Position numbers and translations under genes: made by a program. From positions 1-7,070 of the forward strand of contig JAGWST010000203.1 in assembly GCA_028869325.1 (NCBI GenBank): DNA of 7,070 bases, in the 5' to 3' direction. Below, piece after piece: positions 5,632-7,070 of this stretch; the first letter of the stretch is position 1, and each line of letters starts with the position of its first letter. The stretch is from a bacterium (GTDB lineage Bacteria; Vulcanimicrobiota; Vulcanimicrobiia; Vulcanimicrobiales; SCRA01). The notes under the pieces were generated by a model. The model ran no database searches, was not told the origin of the DNA, and worked only from the letters and a program-made list of their open reading frames with translations.

Positions 5632-6617
5632 GCCGGGATCTCGATCACGATCTTGCCGAAGTTGACGTTGGCCTCCATGGCCCGATGCGCGTCGGCCAGC
5701 CGCGCAAGCGGAAAGGTTCGATCGACGATCGGCTTCACGGCTCCGCGGGCCAGCAACGGAACTACCTCGCGCGCGAAGGCCTGGATCGCCGCGCAGCGCT
5801 GTTCGAACGGGCGTCCACGCAGCATCGTCCCCTCAACCCTGATGCGGTGCCCCATCAGCAGCGTCATATCGACCTCGCCGCGCTGGCCGCCCAGCGAGCC
5901 CACCAGAACCAGACGCCCCTGCGAGGCTAGCGCGCGCAGATTACGATCGAAGTAGGAGGCGCCCACGAAATCGATCGCAAGGGCGACGCCCCCCGGGGCA
6001 TGCGCGCGCACCTCTTTGTCAAACCCCGGCGTGACGGAGACGTCGATGCCGACGGCCAGGCCCAGCGCCTTGGCGCGCTCGAGCTTCCCGGCCGTGCGCG
6101 CCGTGCCGAGGACACGCGCGCCGGAGACAACCGCCAGTTGCAGCGCAGCGGTCGAGACGCCGCTGCCGATCGCGTGGAGCAGCACGTCCGTTCCCGCGCG
6201 CAGGCCGCCGATCGTGAAGAGCGCATCGTGCGCGGTGATGAACGCCTCAGGCACGGAGCCGGCCTCTACGTCGCTGAGCACCGCGGGCACCGGCGCCAGG
6301 GCACGCTCGTGGGCGGTGAGATACTGCGCCTGCGAGCCGTGCGTGACCAGGCCCATCACCCGGTCGCCCTCTCTCCAACGCGTGACGCCGGGGCCCACTG
6401 CCGCCACTTCGCCTGCGAACTCGAGCCCCAAGCGCGTATTGTCCGCGCCGGGCGGCTCGGGATACGTGCCCGCGCGTTGCATCAGCTCCGCGCGGTTGAG
6501 ACCCGCGGCGCGCACGCGCACCAGCACTTCGTTGCTGCCGGGCACGGGCTCGGGAACCTCTGCGATGCGGATCGCCTCGGGGCCGCCGTACGAAGGAACG
6601 ATCGCTGCCAGCATCAT
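5628..6617 (-). CDS. NAD(P)H:quinone oxidoreductase, PIG3-like, zinc-free MDR family
   Basis: This 329-residue protein belongs to the medium-chain dehydrogenase/reductase superfamily, close to PIG3 (TP53I3)-type quinone reductases, which reduce quinones or enones with NADPH. The GroES-like half carries VLVRVRAAGLNRAELMQRAG (31-50), TYPEPPGA (51-58) and LGLEFAGEVAAVGPGVTRW (63-81) with EGDRVMGL (83-90). The nucleotide-binding half begins with VLLHAIGSGVSTAALQLA (145-162), where the usual AxxGVGT reads GSGVST, so one glycine is replaced by serine. The C-terminus has LVGSLGG (238-244) and the typical HRAMEANVNFGKIVI (311-325). There are no clustered cysteines of the structural-zinc lobe. The start ATGATG (6617-6612) has no strong ribosome site. 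It lies 36 nt after the DUF4127-like gene and overlaps panE by 4 nt. The physiological substrate cannot be told from sequence. Confidence 0.9.
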   Translation of the reverse strand: MMLAAIVPSYGGPEAIRIAEVPEPVPGSNEVLVRVRAAGLNRAELMQRAGTYPEPPGADNTRLGLEFAGEVAAVGPGVTRWREGDRVMGLVTHGSQAQYLTAHERALAPVPAVLSDVEAGSVPEAFITAHDALFTIGGLRAGTDVLLHAIGSGVSTAALQLAVVSGARVLGTARTAGKLERAKALGLAVGIDVSVTPGFDKEVRAHAPGGVALAIDFVGASYFDRNLRALASQGRLVLVGSLGGQRGEVDMTLLMGHRIRVEGTMLRGRPFEQRCAAIQAFAREVVPLLARGAVKPIVDRTFPLARLADAHRAMEANVNFGKIVIEIPA

Positions 6618-6653
6618 GCTCGGGGGTTCCGCGCGGGCGAGGGAGCTCCCGCC

Positions 6654-7070
6654 TCAGCGCGTGCCGGGGTCGAGGTGCACGTCAAGCTGCGTCTCAAAGG
6701 TGCGCTCCCACGGCAGCGTGATCGTCAGCCCCGCATCCTGATAGCCGGGATAGATCTGCGCCAGAAGCCGCAGCGCCTGCGGCCAGAGCTGCTCGCGATT
6801 GAATGCGTCGGCGTAGGAGAGCGCGCCGTCGAAGAGCAGCGTGTGATCGCGCACGTCGCGCTCGGTCAGCGCCTTGTTGAGCTCCGGCCGAACGATCAGC
6901 CGGAAGGCAAAGTCGTCCGCGTAGCGGTCGAGCATGAATTGCGCATGGGCCTTGGCGTCGTAGGTTCCCATGCGTTTAGCCGCCCCGACGGTGAGCCCCT
7001 CGGCGATCGCCGTGCCGCACGTGTTGGCCGTCGTATTCCAAGATGCGAAGGCGTCGATCGTTCCGGCGAC
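6654..7070 (-). CDS. C-terminal part of a DUF4127-like protein
   Basis: The frame is open from the right edge of the window to TGA at 6656-6654, giving 138 residues; the true start lies beyond the edge, and the Met at 6971 is internal because similarity continues upstream of it. The segment contains FASWNTTANTCGTAIAEG near its visible start (residues 8-25), then FMLDRYADDFAFRLIVRPEL and LPWERTFETQLDVHL near the end. A W-N-T-x-x-N-T-x-G-T motif, an R-F/Y-x-D-D-x-x-x-x-x-x-V-R-P-E-L helix and a closing P-W-x-R-x-F-E strand are what I recall of DUF4127 proteins, a family of about 500 residues with no established function. The assignment is from memory of the family pattern. It is the first visible gene of a minus-strand run that continues with the quinone reductase and panE. 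Confidence 0.6.
   Translation of the reverse strand, partial: VAGTIDAFASWNTTANTCGTAIAEGLTVGAAKRMGTYDAKAHAQFMLDRYADDFAFRLIVRPELNKALTERDVRDHTLLFDGALSYADAFNREQLWPQALRLLAQIYPGYQDAGLTITLPWERTFETQLDVHLDPGTR

Noticed and set aside
6641..6650. Palindrome GGGAGCTCCC between the DUF4127-like gene and the quinone reductase
   Set aside because: An isolated 10-bp palindrome with no T-run and no loop; nothing else supports an operator or terminator.

Overview
The window is GC-rich, densely packed bacterial DNA with long open frames on both strands, Shine-Dalgarno sites of the GGAGG type and frequent ATGA-type gene overlaps. It carries parts of two operon-like blocks that converge near position 4690. The phylum cannot be fixed from this sequence. 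A high-GC environmental bacterium with a two-subunit methylmalonyl-CoA mutase fits (for example an Eremiobacterota/Vulcanimicrobiota-like or actinobacterium-like lineage), but that is a guess. No mobile element, CRISPR array, tRNA or rRNA is visible.

Plus strand, 1-3635. The tail of a probable LysR-type regulator (1-168) is followed by a tight three-gene block: the catalytic (large) subunit of methylmalonyl-CoA mutase (269-1870), a cyclopropane-fatty-acid synthase (1888-3186) and methylmalonyl-CoA epimerase (3183-3635). The mutase and epimerase are consecutive steps between (S)-methylmalonyl-CoA and succinyl-CoA. A SAM-dependent lipid methyltransferase sits between them, with a 17-nt gap before it and a 4-nt overlap after it. 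The cobalamin-binding small subunit of the mutase is not in the window.

Plus strand, 3632-4681. This is the most striking region. A promoter-like sequence overlaps the end of the epimerase gene. It is followed by a 22-codon leader ORF (3671-3739) with six aromatic codons in a run of seven (F-A-Y-W-Y-Y-F). Next come mutually exclusive RNA helices and a perfect 10-bp intrinsic terminator (3771-3794) with a U-rich tail. The downstream gene is a type I-beta DAHP synthase, the first enzyme of aromatic amino-acid synthesis. The arms can be mapped base by base as a complete ribosome-mediated transcription attenuator sensing Phe, Tyr and Trp. The synthase has no room for an N-terminal allosteric domain, so attenuation may be an important, perhaps the main, feedback control on this enzyme.

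Minus strand, 7070-4705. In transcription order: the C-terminal part of a DUF4127-like protein (running off the window), a PIG3-type zinc-free NAD(P)H:quinone oxidoreductase, and a 2-dehydropantoate 2-reductase (PanE) that starts at a TTG overlapping the preceding stop codon. PanE makes pantoate for coenzyme A. Only 23 nt separate the PanE and DAHP synthase stop codons, and no clear terminator lies between them.
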